Counted from the first letter of the stretch, positions 1 to 8,546 are shown. The stretch is 46,805 nucleotides of DNA from Deltaproteobacteria bacterium (GCA_029561465.1 JAKQIZ010000006.1:1-46805); one strand, 5' to 3'. Notes: generated by a model not told the origin, from the sequence alone. Translations and numbers: made by a program.

Positions 1-284
1 TCCCCGCCCTCCCCGAGGAGGAGATCAAGGGGGTGGTCGTGGTCAAGCAGGGGCGGACGCGTCTTCTGGAGAATTTCGAGCGCCGGGTGGACCCCCGGGA
101 CAACATCTACTACTGGCTGGCCGGGGAGACGCAACTGGCCGACGATGAATCTCCGGATTCCGATGCCTGCGCCCTCCGCCGGGGTTATATCACCATCACC
201 CCCCTCCATTCGGATTTGACGCGTTACGAGCTTCTGGATGATTTACGCGCCCGGGTGAAAGAAGAAAAAGATCGTTTCTTTTAA
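1..284 (+). CDS. surE: 5'/3'-nucleotidase SurE, C-terminal part (gene starts upstream of window)
   Basis: Open frame from window start; ..LPEEEIKGVVVVKQGRTR..NIYYWLAG..GYITITPLHSDLT.. matches the SurE C-terminus. Confidence 0.85.
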   Translation, partial: PALPEEEIKGVVVVKQGRTRLLENFERRVDPRDNIYYWLAGETQLADDESPDSDACALRRGYITITPLHSDLTRYELLDDLRARVKEEKDRFF

Positions 285-313
285 TCCACCGCATCCCTTA
301 CCCTGAGCACCTT

Positions 314-329
314 CCCTCCAAGAGGAGGG
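314..329. repeat. Hairpin CCCTCC-AAGA-GGAGGG downstream of surE
   Basis: Perfect 6-bp inverted repeat; resembles the CCTCCCC..GGGGAGG hairpins elsewhere in the window. Confidence 0.5.
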
Positions 330-385
330 CATTACGTGGAAAAAATTGACAAGCGGCAGCGAAGCCATTGTCAAAGGTTTCCTGG

Positions 386-490
386 GCCTGGTATATTTGT
401 TCTTTGCAGAAGTAGTTGATATTACTTGGGCGACGAAAACAAACAATCCTCTGTTTTCATCCTGTTTCGGCCAGAACATATTTACCATGG
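386..490 (-). repeat. Dispersed ~105-bp repeat, copy A
   Basis: Reverse complement aligns without gaps to 13770-13875 (+); shared peptide VN-FWPK--N-G--VFVA--ISTT-AKNK. Confidence 0.75.
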
Positions 491-527
491 ATTTCCGGGC
501 CAGTGCAGGCCGCTTGGTCTGCCGGCG

Positions 528-1373
528 TCAGCGGGTGAGCAGCACTGGGATGGCGCTGTTGCGGATGACATGGGAGGTGGTGCTGCCGATGAGGAGTTCC
601 TGGAGACGGTTGCGGCCATAAGCCCCCATGACCATTAGTTCCACGGCGCCCTCTTTGATGAATTTCAGGATCGCCCGGTCCTCTCGTCCCGCCACGACCA
701 CCGTTTCGCAGTCGATCTGATGTGCCTCGAGATAGGCCTCGGCCTTCTTGGACCAGCGGGCTGCCCGGCCCTGATCCTCCGTGACCATGAAGAGCGTCAG
801 GGGCCAGACCATCTTCTCCGCCAGGAACACCGCCAGTTCCAGGGCGTTTTGGGCCGGAGGGCTGCCGTCGTAGGCCAGGGCCATGCTTTCGATATCCTGG
901 TAGCGCTGAGGGGTGACGAGGACCGGCTTGCCGGCATGACGGGTTACCGCTTCGGCGGTGGAGCCCAGAATGCCGCCCTTGGTGATGTGAAAGTGCTCTC
1001 CCCGCTGGGCCAGGACGATCCAGTCGTGATTTTTCGCCTCGGCGATGATCGCCTCGTCGATGACCCCCACCGCCTTCCGGGTTTCCGCCCGGACGCCGCC
1101 GGCGGCGCAACGCTCAGCAAAGGCTTTGAGAATGACCTCCGCCCTTTCCTCCAGGCCCTTTTCAATAACCGGATAGAATTCCTGGTAGGGGGGAACCCCG
1201 ATGGAGCCGGAGATATCAGTGATCACCGGCCCCTGCATCAGCCGGACATCGATGACATGAAAGCCCGTGAGGGTGGCATCCAGGCGTTTGGCGATGTAAA
1301 CGCCATAATCAATGGCGGTGTTTCCGTATTCGGAACCGTCGGTAGGCGCCAGAATCGTCTTAATCATTGGCAT
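528..1373 (-). CDS. Universal stress protein (tandem UspA domains)
   Basis: MIKTILAPTDGSEYGNTAIDYG.. N-terminal and ..VMGAYGRNRLQELLIGSTTSHVIRNSAIPVLLTR C-terminal UspA signatures. Confidence 0.9.
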   Translation of the reverse strand: MPMIKTILAPTDGSEYGNTAIDYGVYIAKRLDATLTGFHVIDVRLMQGPVITDISGSIGVPPYQEFYPVIEKGLEERAEVILKAFAERCAAGGVRAETRKAVGVIDEAIIAEAKNHDWIVLAQRGEHFHITKGGILGSTAEAVTRHAGKPVLVTPQRYQDIESMALAYDGSPPAQNALELAVFLAEKMVWPLTLFMVTEDQGRAARWSKKAEAYLEAHQIDCETVVVAGREDRAILKFIKEGAVELMVMGAYGRNRLQELLIGSTTSHVIRNSAIPVLLTR

Positions 1374-2070
1374 CCTTCTCCTGTTTGTTGAAGTTTCCGA
1401 GATTTTTCAGCAGGTCGTCAACCATCTGTTCCCGCTCCCTGGTTTCGTGTTCCTCCTCTTCTCCCTCTTCCTGGCCGTTGGGAAGGTGCTTGGCGATTTC
1501 GTTCCCCTTTTCGTCGTAGACATGAAACTTGCCCACCAATTTGCCGTTCCGGTACCGGGCCTGCTCCTTGACGCGTCCGTTCCGGTAATAAGACACGTAT
1601 TCCCCTTCCCGTTTGTCGTTCTTGAAGCTTCCCTTTTCCCGGATCTGCCCGTTCTTGTAATAGGAGACGTAGTCTCCCTCGAAGAGACCGTTTTCGAAGT
1701 ATTCTTCATCCTTGACCTGGCCGTTCCGGTAGTAGAGCCGGTAGGGGCCGTGGAGCTTTCCCGCCGCGTTGTAGTTTTCCTGCTCCCGGATCTGGCCGTT
1801 GTCGTAATAAGATGAATAGGCGCTGAAGAGATGATCGTCCTTGAAAGTTCCCTGCTCCCGGATCTGGCCGTCCCGGTAGTAAGACTCCGCAGCGCCGTTT
1901 TTCAGGCCGCCCTGAAAATGGAGGCGGACCATGACCTGCCCGTTGCCGAAGAAGGAGAGATATTCCCCCTCGGGCTTGCCGTTCATGGTATAGCGTTTTT
2001 CGATGATGTGGCCTTTGTCGTTGCGGTATATCTCCTCTTTGAGCCTCATCTTGATCGGCATGGGGGCCAT
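1360..2070 (-). CDS. MORN-repeat-variant / YwqK-like protein
   Basis: About 7 degenerate ~23-aa repeats of the YYxNGQIREQxxx type; 3' end overlaps the uspA start. Confidence 0.85.
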   Translation of the reverse strand: MAPMPIKMRLKEEIYRNDKGHIIEKRYTMNGKPEGEYLSFFGNGQVMVRLHFQGGLKNGAAESYYRDGQIREQGTFKDDHLFSAYSSYYDNGQIREQENYNAAGKLHGPYRLYYRNGQVKDEEYFENGLFEGDYVSYYKNGQIREKGSFKNDKREGEYVSYYRNGRVKEQARYRNGKLVGKFHVYDEKGNEIAKHLPNGQEEGEEEEHETREREQMVDDLLKNLGNFNKQEKDAND

Positions 2071-2138
2071 CCTTTCCTAATTGCCATATAGGGGAAACAG
2101 GGGCTGGTGTCAATGCCGATTCAACACCCGCCGGGGAA

Positions 2139-3146
2139 TCAACTGTGGTTCCTCAGCATCAGTTCGGCGGGATGGGGGTTGAGGTAGAGTTGCTCCTGGA
2201 GGTAGGGTGAGGAAAATTTCCGGACGTAATGGGTCAGCATGGTGACAGGGACGATGAGGGGAAGGCGGCCCAGGCGGTAACGCTCGATGAGCTCCAGCAT
2301 CTCCTCCTTGTCCTCCGGGGTGAGGACGTTCTTGAAATAGCCCAGCATGTGCATCAGGACGTTGGTCTGTTTCTTCGGGGTGGCGACGAGTTTCAACCCT
2401 TCCATGAGGACCTGCAGATAGGCGGCGGCCGCCTGGTCGAAGGGCAGTTGTTCATGATTGGCGACAAGGCGGCCCAGGATGGTCAGGTGCCTAACGCTGT
2501 GGGACATGACGAGCAGTTTGTGCTCCCGGTGGAACCGCTCGAGATCCCGGAACTTCGGCCGGCCGGCCAGGAGAAGCTGCCAGCGGCGGTAAACGAAGAC
2601 CCGCTCGATGAAATTCTCCCGGAGCGCCGGATCTTGGAGGCGGCCATCCTCCTCCACCGGGAGGAGGGGAAAACGGGCCATGAAGGCGGCGGCGAAGACC
2701 CCGATACCGCGCTTGACAGGCATGCCGCCGGGAACGTAAACCTTGACGGCGGTCATGCCGGAACTGGGGGACTTGCTCTTGAAGATGAAGCCACAAAGAG
2801 ACTCCTGCTCCAGTTCTTGCAGCTTTTCCGCCGCCCAGGACTGCATTCCCGCCGTGTGATCGATGCCGGTGCGGATGGTAACCAAGCGGGGCGCCGCCGG
2901 ATCGCCCACGAGGCGCATGGCCTCCCGGGGGACCGGCAGGCCATATTCCACTTCCGGACAGACGGGGATATAGGTAAAATAACGTCCCAGGGTTTCGGTG
3001 AGATACCGGTCCCACTGGTGGCCGCCGTCATAACGGACATTCCGGCCAAGCAGACAGGTGCTGATGCCGATCTTGATCTTTTCCACGGTTCCCGACTCCT
3101 CCACGTCTCTTTCCCCTTTCCCTGGACATAGCGGCAACCCTTTCAC
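2139..3146 (-). CDS. DUF523 + DUF1722 (YbgA-like) domain protein
   Basis: IGISTCLLGRNVRYDGGH..CPEVEYGLPVPREAMRL (DUF523), then RRWQ..FREHKLLVMSHS..LG.. (DUF1722). Confidence 0.88.
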   Translation of the reverse strand: MKGLPLCPGKGERDVEESGTVEKIKIGISTCLLGRNVRYDGGHQWDRYLTETLGRYFTYIPVCPEVEYGLPVPREAMRLVGDPAAPRLVTIRTGIDHTAGMQSWAAEKLQELEQESLCGFIFKSKSPSSGMTAVKVYVPGGMPVKRGIGVFAAAFMARFPLLPVEEDGRLQDPALRENFIERVFVYRRWQLLLAGRPKFRDLERFHREHKLLVMSHSVRHLTILGRLVANHEQLPFDQAAAAYLQVLMEGLKLVATPKKQTNVLMHMLGYFKNVLTPEDKEEMLELIERYRLGRLPLIVPVTMLTHYVRKFSSPYLQEQLYLNPHPAELMLRNHS

Positions 3147-3237
3147 CTCCGCTTATCGCTTGAACTTTATATGAGGATTGCCCGCGCTGTCAATGATAAT
3201 TTATAGACATCAGCATCTCTTTCCGCAGGTTCCGGAT

Positions 3238-3255
3238 TCCCGCGTGCGCGGGAAC
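3238..3255. repeat. TTCCCGCGTGCGCGGGAA palindromic repeat unit
   Basis: TTCCCGCG-TG-CGCGGGAA; partial TCATTCCCGC counterpart next to the second MITE copy near 46566. Confidence 0.6.
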
Positions 3256-3264
3256 GACAAAATG

Positions 3265-3430
3265 TGACGACATCGTAAAAGGTCAAAAAATGTCCCATTT
3301 GGGACGGCATCGTAAAAAGATCCGCAGGCGAGGCGCGCGCATCCTGAGGAATGAGGCGTACTTGGACGTACGTCGCAGTGACGAGGGATGAAGCGCTTTC
3401 GAAGCATCCGGACTTTTTACGATGCCGTCA
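3265..3430. mobile_element. MITE-like element, full copy (166 bp, ~20-bp TIRs)
   Basis: TIRs TGACGACATCGTAAAAGGTC / TGACGGCATCGTAAAAAGTC (17-18 of 20 identical); AATG on both flanks; near-identical second copy at 46588-46740. Confidence 0.75.
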
Positions 3431-3717
3431 AATGTGAATTGTGAAAGCTCTCCAATGGGCATCAACCGCTTGCCTTTCGCCGGTGAGCTCCTGAGTCCGG
3501 CGCCCGGACCGTCGGTCCGAGGACGGCCGCTGGGAAGGCTGCCGGCTGGCATGGTTGGGCGCGGGAGCGGCAAAGGCCCTTTTTGTTTGACCTTTCCGGA
3601 CAAATTGCGCTACAAATCACCGACGGATGAATCCATGTTCGTAACGATCGCCGTACGGCATGAAAACATGTTAATGGTTATGAACAATTGCAGACAATTT
3701 TCAAGGAGGTCTCCACA

Positions 3718-4212
3718 ATGGGCGAAACGACTATCCTCTCCTGGGATCGACCCTGGAACCGCGGCCGGACCGCCGCTTTACTGCTTTTGGCGCTGCTGCC
3801 CAATGTCCTGGGCATGATCAACCTGACGACCCCCTGGGGTTTCAAGATCCATACCTTCCAGGCGGCGATCTTCCTTGCCGCCGCGGTGCTGGGTCCCTGG
3901 GGAGGTCTTGTATCCGGGCTGGCCGGATCGCTATGGGCCGCCCTGGTCATGGCTAATCCCTGGCTGCTCGTCGGCAACGGCATCCTGGGGTTTTGCACCG
4001 GCCTCTTCGTCCGCCGGGGTTTTAGCCTCCTTCCGGCCGTTTGGCTGGCCTTTTCGATCCAGTTGCTCTGGCTGATCCCGACGGATTATTTCCTTGCCGG
4101 GCTGTCCGGGGCCTTTATCCGGGAATTGATCCTGGCGTTGTTGCTATCCCATACCTGCTGGGCGCTGGTCGTCGCTCCCCTCCGGGAACCGCTGCGCAGG
4201 TGGCTGGCGTGA
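3718..4212 (+). CDS. ECF transporter S component-like integral membrane protein
   Basis: 5-6 hydrophobic helices; ..LLPNVLGMINLTTPWGFKIHTFQAAIFLAAAVLGPWGGLVSGLAGSLWAALV..; RBS AAGGAGGT upstream. Confidence 0.6.
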   Translation: MGETTILSWDRPWNRGRTAALLLLALLPNVLGMINLTTPWGFKIHTFQAAIFLAAAVLGPWGGLVSGLAGSLWAALVMANPWLLVGNGILGFCTGLFVRRGFSLLPAVWLAFSIQLLWLIPTDYFLAGLSGAFIRELILALLLSHTCWALVVAPLREPLRRWLA

Positions 4213-4685
4213 CGGATCAAGATTTCCAGGCTTACACGCTGGCCATGTTCCATGGCGACAAGCGGATTTTCATGTCCCGGGAATCGGGCCTGAGACCCCT
4301 GGTGGAGTGGCTGGATATCTTCCGGGGTAAATATCGGGACTGCCGCCTTCATGACAAGGTTATCGGTCTGGCGGCGGCCAGACTGATCGCCGCTTCGGGG
4401 CTCATCTCCGAAGTTATGACTCTGGTGGCCTCCCGGCCGGCCCGGGACTTTCTGACCACGGCGGGCATCTCCCTCCAGGCGGGGCAATACGTGGACAATA
4501 TCCTGACGAACGACCGGACCATGATCTGCCCGGGGGAGATCATCGCCCTGAAAACGCCGGACCCGGATGAGTTCCGGCGCCGCATCCACCTGCTGGTGAA
4601 CTACGATCCCCTGGAGTACGAGAACTGCAAAGGGCGGTGCGGATATACACCCTGGTGCCGGGACTGCATGAAACAGTGCCGCTGA
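4209..4685 (+). CDS. DUF1893 domain protein
   Basis: GTG start overlaps upstream TGA (GTGA); TLAMFHGDKRIFMSRESGLRPLVEWLD..DKVIGLAAARLI.. plus C-terminal Cys motif CKGRCGYTPWCRDCMKQC. Confidence 0.7.
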   Translation: MTDQDFQAYTLAMFHGDKRIFMSRESGLRPLVEWLDIFRGKYRDCRLHDKVIGLAAARLIAASGLISEVMTLVASRPARDFLTTAGISLQAGQYVDNILTNDRTMICPGEIIALKTPDPDEFRRRIHLLVNYDPLEYENCKGRCGYTPWCRDCMKQCR

Positions 4686-4816
4686 TGTATGTCCATAAAT
4701 TCCGGGGACGGGCGTTACAGTCGGGCCGGTAGCGGAAAACGTTCTGGTACGGCAAGGTGAACGGAAGGATTGTCATGGGTAATACAACGCCCTTTACTGG
4801 GCAGACAGGAGAAATA

Positions 4817-5611
4817 ATGAAGGAGCAGGCACCGGCGGCGGACACGGCGGCTCTCCTGGAACTGATCAGGACTCTTCGGGGTCCGGGCGGCTGCCCCTGG
4901 GATCGGGTCCAGACGGAAAAGGATCTGGGGAGGTATCTCCTCAGTGAGGCTTATGAGGTCCTCGACGCAATCGGGTCCGGGTCGCCGGCGGAACTCCGGG
5001 AGGAATTGGGGGATCTGCTCTTCCAGATCCTCTTCTTGGTCGTCCTGGCGGAAGAGCGGGGGAATTTCTATCTGGCCGACGTGATCCAAGAGATAAGGGA
5101 AAAGATGATCCGCCGCCATCCCCATGTCTTCGGCGGCGCCAAAGTTCGGGATGCCGGCGAGGTGAAGGCCAACTGGGAACGGATCAAGGCAACCCAGGAG
5201 CATAAAATTTCTTGGGAGAGTCCTCTCTTTTCAGGGATCTCCCGTTCCCTTCCCGCCCTGGCCCGGGCCCAGGCCGTTACAGAACGGGCCGCCACGGTGG
5301 GCTTCGACTGGGAAAAGACGGACCAGGTCATCGCCAAGATATCCGAGGAACTGCATGAACTGGCGGAAGCCCTGGAAAATAAGGATCCTGAGGGCAGTGA
5401 AGAAGAAATCGGCGATTTGTTGTTTTCCATCGTCAACCTGTCCCGGTTCGTCGATGTCCAGGCGGAGGAGGCCCTGCGCGGAACAACTGAGAAATTCCTA
5501 AAGCGTTTTAGGTATATAGAGGAAATACTCAAGGAGCGCGGCGTCGCCATTGAAGACGCCTCCCTGGCGGATATGGACCGGATCTGGGACGAGGCAAAAC
5601 GGGCAGGATAG
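4817..5611 (+). CDS. mazG: Nucleoside triphosphate pyrophosphohydrolase MazG
   Basis: LLELIRTLRGPGGCPWDRVQTEKDLGRYLLSEAYEVLDAI..ELREELGDLLFQILFLVVLAEERG; second MazG half present. Confidence 0.95.
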   Translation: MKEQAPAADTAALLELIRTLRGPGGCPWDRVQTEKDLGRYLLSEAYEVLDAIGSGSPAELREELGDLLFQILFLVVLAEERGNFYLADVIQEIREKMIRRHPHVFGGAKVRDAGEVKANWERIKATQEHKISWESPLFSGISRSLPALARAQAVTERAATVGFDWEKTDQVIAKISEELHELAEALENKDPEGSEEEIGDLLFSIVNLSRFVDVQAEEALRGTTEKFLKRFRYIEEILKERGVAIEDASLADMDRIWDEAKRAG

Positions 5612-5743
5612 AGATTCCCATTGAGGGAAGGGAGGCTCGAAGTTCATAAATTAATGCTGGAAAAAAAGGCAAAAAAAATATATAGATGGAAAAGCGATCC
5701 GGGATGGAGTAGAAAACGTCGAGGAGGGAAACCGGCAGAACCT

Positions 5744-6850
5744 ATGAGTAAGTGTAGCTTAATATCCATAAAAGGGAGGCACTTTACTGAGGTAGGATCG
5801 AAAAGATTGAGAAAACTTTGGGCAATTATTGTTTGTTTGCTCTTTTTCTTGGGGATGGCGGGGCTGCCCGCCGCCTGGGGGGCAGTGAGTAAGACCGATA
5901 CGGCAAAGTCGCCGACGGCCGCGAAGACAAAAAAGACGGCCAAGCAACCCAAAAAGGCCCAAGTCGCCAAGAAGGCAAAGTCGACCAAAAAACGTCCGGC
6001 GGCCAAGTCTCGGGTTCGTAGCCGGGCGAAGACTAATGCTAATAAAAAAACGCGGGCCGTGAACAGCACAGGGCGGGCGCCGCAAAAGCTGGTCTTGAAC
6101 TCCGGCTTTGCCCTGGTGGAGGATCAGCGGACCGGAGAACTGCTGGTTCAGAAGAATCCCCGCGCCGTCGTCCCCATCGCCTCCATTACCAAACTCATGA
6201 CCGCCATGGTGACTCTGGATGCCCAACTGGATCTGAACGAACCGCTGGTCGTCCGGAAGGAGGATATCGACAACCTACGCCACAGTCGTTCCCGACTGCC
6301 GGTGGGGACGAACCTTACCCGCCAGGAGGCCCTGCTTTTGGCCCTGATGGCCTCGGAAAACCGGGCGGCCCACGCCCTGGGCCGGACCTATCCCGGGGGG
6401 CAGGAGGCCTTTGTGGCCGCCATGAATGCCAAGGCCCGGGCCCTCGGTTTGATGGCCACCCGGTTTACGGAACCGACCGGGCTTTCCGGGGGCAACATTT
6501 CCTCCGCCCAGGATCTGGCCCGGATGGTCAGCGCCGCTTACAACTATCCTTTGATCCGTGAATTCACCACCTGTGAGGAGGCGGTGATCCAGTCGGGCCG
6601 CCGCATCCTCTCTTTTCATAACACCAATCGCCTGGTAAAGAGCCCCCAGTGGCAGATCGGCCTGTCGAAGACCGGATTCATCGACGAGGCGGGCCGCTGT
6701 CTGGTGATGCAGGCCGAGGTGGCCCAGCGCCCGGTCCTGATCATCCTCCTCGATGCCCAGGGCACGATGACCCGCTATGGGGACGCCAATCGCATCAAAC
6801 AGTGGATGGAGCGCTCGCCGCCGGCGCCGCGGATGGTCCAAGAGGGCTGA
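5744..6850 (+). CDS. pbpG: D-alanyl-D-alanine endopeptidase (PBP7/8-like, peptidase S11)
   Basis: SITKLMTAMV (SxxK), lysine-rich linker after signal peptide, ASENRAA (SxN), LSKTGF (KTG). Confidence 0.9.
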   Translation: MSKCSLISIKGRHFTEVGSKRLRKLWAIIVCLLFFLGMAGLPAAWGAVSKTDTAKSPTAAKTKKTAKQPKKAQVAKKAKSTKKRPAAKSRVRSRAKTNANKKTRAVNSTGRAPQKLVLNSGFALVEDQRTGELLVQKNPRAVVPIASITKLMTAMVTLDAQLDLNEPLVVRKEDIDNLRHSRSRLPVGTNLTRQEALLLALMASENRAAHALGRTYPGGQEAFVAAMNAKARALGLMATRFTEPTGLSGGNISSAQDLARMVSAAYNYPLIREFTTCEEAVIQSGRRILSFHNTNRLVKSPQWQIGLSKTGFIDEAGRCLVMQAEVAQRPVLIILLDAQGTMTRYGDANRIKQWMERSPPAPRMVQEG

Positions 6851-6947
6851 ACGCCGGAGTGAAGCCGGTGAAAAACAACGCCCATGACGGCTTGTCATGT
6901 ACGATGATTTAGGGAATGTAAGGCGGGAAAGAGGAGAGGGAAAGTCG

Positions 6948-7226
6948 ATGCCTCCGGAAATGATCGCCAAGATCGACACCGTCCTGGAACGGGTCAAGGA
7001 TCCGGAAAGCGGCCTGCCCGTGGGGCAATTGGGTTTTATCAAGCGCTTCCGCTATAACGAAAAGGAGGGGAAGCTGTACGTCTTTGCCGATACGTACCGT
7101 CACCTGCCCAAATGTGTTACCTGCGCCGCCATTGCCGGCGCGGTGATGTCCGGTATCATCCGGGACATTACCACTGAACTTCAGAGGGAATTTCCCGATC
7201 TGGCCATTGAGTTTGCCCCGGCCTGA
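6948..7226 (+). CDS. Small protein resembling DUF59/MIP18-type Fe-S assembly factors
   Basis: IDTVLERVKDPESGLPVGQLGFIKRFRYNEKEGKLYVF..; family assignment tentative. Confidence 0.5.
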   Translation: MPPEMIAKIDTVLERVKDPESGLPVGQLGFIKRFRYNEKEGKLYVFADTYRHLPKCVTCAAIAGAVMSGIIRDITTELQREFPDLAIEFAPA

Positions 7227-7287
7227 ATAAAAATTTCTATCATGTAGCGCCTGTCTCCTGTCTTCCGGGCAAACCAGAAATTGTTAC

Positions 7288-7325
7288 AAAAAAAACCGCC
7301 ATCTGACACCTGTGTCAGATGGCGG
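7288..7325 (-). terminator. Rho-independent terminator (minus strand)
   Basis: CCGCCATCTGACAC-CT-GTGTCAGATGGCGG followed on minus strand by U8. Confidence 0.85.
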
Positions 7326-7521
7326 CCCGACCATCAAAGTCCTCCAGAAATGAGTTTCTGAACCCTATCTCAATATTTAATTTTGGCCGAAAGGCTATAA
7401 AATTCTCTCCATGACGTCAAGAGTTTATTTGATGTGGCTTTGAGACGATGCAGACTAATTGTCCTTGCTTCCCATATGTTTTGATCATCCTGCCTTGATG
7501 GCCAATCTGCACCGCAATTAA

Positions 7522-7549
7522 CCGGGTGATCGTCGCGACGATCACCCGG
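7522..7549. repeat. 28-bp perfect palindrome CCGGGTGATCGTCGCGACGATCACCCGG
   Basis: Two exact 14-nt halves with no spacer, 63 bp downstream (minus) of the ferritin-like CDS. Confidence 0.9.
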
Positions 7550-7612
7550 AAACTGACGGGGGAACCCGGCCGTAATGGGCAAAATTATCCGGAGCGTTTC
7601 TCTGAAGGATAC

Positions 7613-8134
7613 CTAGAAAAATCTTCCGAAGCGGAGTGCTGCGTACATGGGGTCGTTGTCGGCGCGGAGGCCGGCGACCATAACGAGGTGCGATTTTTCC
7701 TCTTTGACGATTTTTTCGAAGAATTTTTTCTGATCTTTGTCCTTGGCGAGTTTGGCCAGCTCCGTGTAGAGGAGGATGGCGTTTTTCTCGGCGGCCATGG
7801 CGATGGCGGCGGCCTGTGCTACCGTATCCACCTTTTCCAGGCGTTTGTTGACGGTATCGCCCTTGGGGAAGAGGCCTTCCTGGACGATGGCTTCGAGGTA
7901 GGTGTCGATATCCGGGTTTTTGAGGCACTGGTCGATGCCCTTGCCCTCCGCCTTGGCCTTGAACTCCAGGAAGATATCCATATGCTTGGCCTCCTCCTTG
8001 GCGAGGGAGACGAAGAGTTTTTTGAGATCTTCATTGCCGGAGAATTTCTTGGCGGCCTTCATATAGAAGTTCATGCCGTCCTTTTCCGCCCTGATGGCGA
8101 AGTTAAACACACCCAAATCCTGTTTTTGCGCCAT
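7613..8134 (-). CDS. Ferritin-like / rubrerythrin-type diiron protein
   Basis: AIRAEKDGMNFYMKAAKK..LAKEEAKHMDIF..AAEKNAILLYTELAK..IVKEEKSHLVMV (E..ExxH pattern twice). Confidence 0.85.
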   Translation of the reverse strand: MAQKQDLGVFNFAIRAEKDGMNFYMKAAKKFSGNEDLKKLFVSLAKEEAKHMDIFLEFKAKAEGKGIDQCLKNPDIDTYLEAIVQEGLFPKGDTVNKRLEKVDTVAQAAAIAMAAEKNAILLYTELAKLAKDKDQKKFFEKIVKEEKSHLVMVAGLRADNDPMYAALRFGRFF

Positions 8135-8186
8135 GATCTTACCTCCTTGAGTTTGATGGTTGATAAAATTATCACGCCCGCACCTC

Positions 8187-8220
8187 ATCGCTTCCGGGCT
8201 CGGGACCGGAAGGAAGCGAT
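8187..8220. repeat. Intergenic inverted repeat ATCGCTTCC..GGAAGCGAT
   Basis: 9-bp perfect arms with alternative inner CTTCCGG/CCGGAAG pairing; downstream of lipoprotein gene. Confidence 0.6.
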
Positions 8221-8225
8221 TGATT

Positions 8226-8546
8226 TTAATAAACAGACTTGCGGCCCTCGGCGAGGCCCTTCTTTGTCTCCGGTTTTCCCTTGCACTCCAGGGGCATGGG
8301 TATATCCTCGCCGGGTTCGCAGGGGAGGTTGCTCATGCTCTTGGCGGCGCAGCGGCCGATTTTGAAGCCGACATCATAACAGGACTGCGGTTTTGCCGCC
8401 GCCGGAGGCGCCTCCTGCGTGGCTGCCCCTTGCTGTTGGGTGGGTGAGGGCGGTGGCTGTTTTCCACCCTCGCCGCATCCGGCAAGCATGGTTACGCCGA
8501 GCATAAGCACCAGGATGAAGATAATAAAAACAGGTAATTTTCGCAT
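8226..8546 (-). CDS. Small lipoprotein, function unknown
   Basis: Signal peptide with lipobox (LGVTMLAGC), Pro/Gln/Ala linker, C-terminal Cys-containing segment. Confidence 0.7.
   Translation of the reverse strand: MRKLPVFIIFILVLMLGVTMLAGCGEGGKQPPPSPTQQQGAATQEAPPAAAKPQSCYDVGFKIGRCAAKSMSNLPCEPGEDIPMPLECKGKPETKKGLAEGRKSVY

Noticed and set aside
3210-3407. Minus ORF 'MLRKRFIPRHCDVRPSTPHSSGCARLACGSFYDAVPNGTFF..' (also 46549-46731)
   Set aside because: Lies within the MITE-like repeat; the identical peptide in both copies reflects the repeat, not a gene.
3431-3600. GC-rich segment with GGACC-GTC-GGTCC hairpin considered as a riboswitch for the S-component gene
   Set aside because: A plausible promoter lies downstream of it (3587-3616) and no known riboswitch core could be matched; insufficient evidence.
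8201-8220. GGACCGGAAGGAAGC resembling the SRP RNA core (GGUCCGGAAGGAAGC)
   Set aside because: Surrounding sequence lacks the SRP domain IV pairing and 3' GCAGCCAAGGC; explained by the local inverted repeat.
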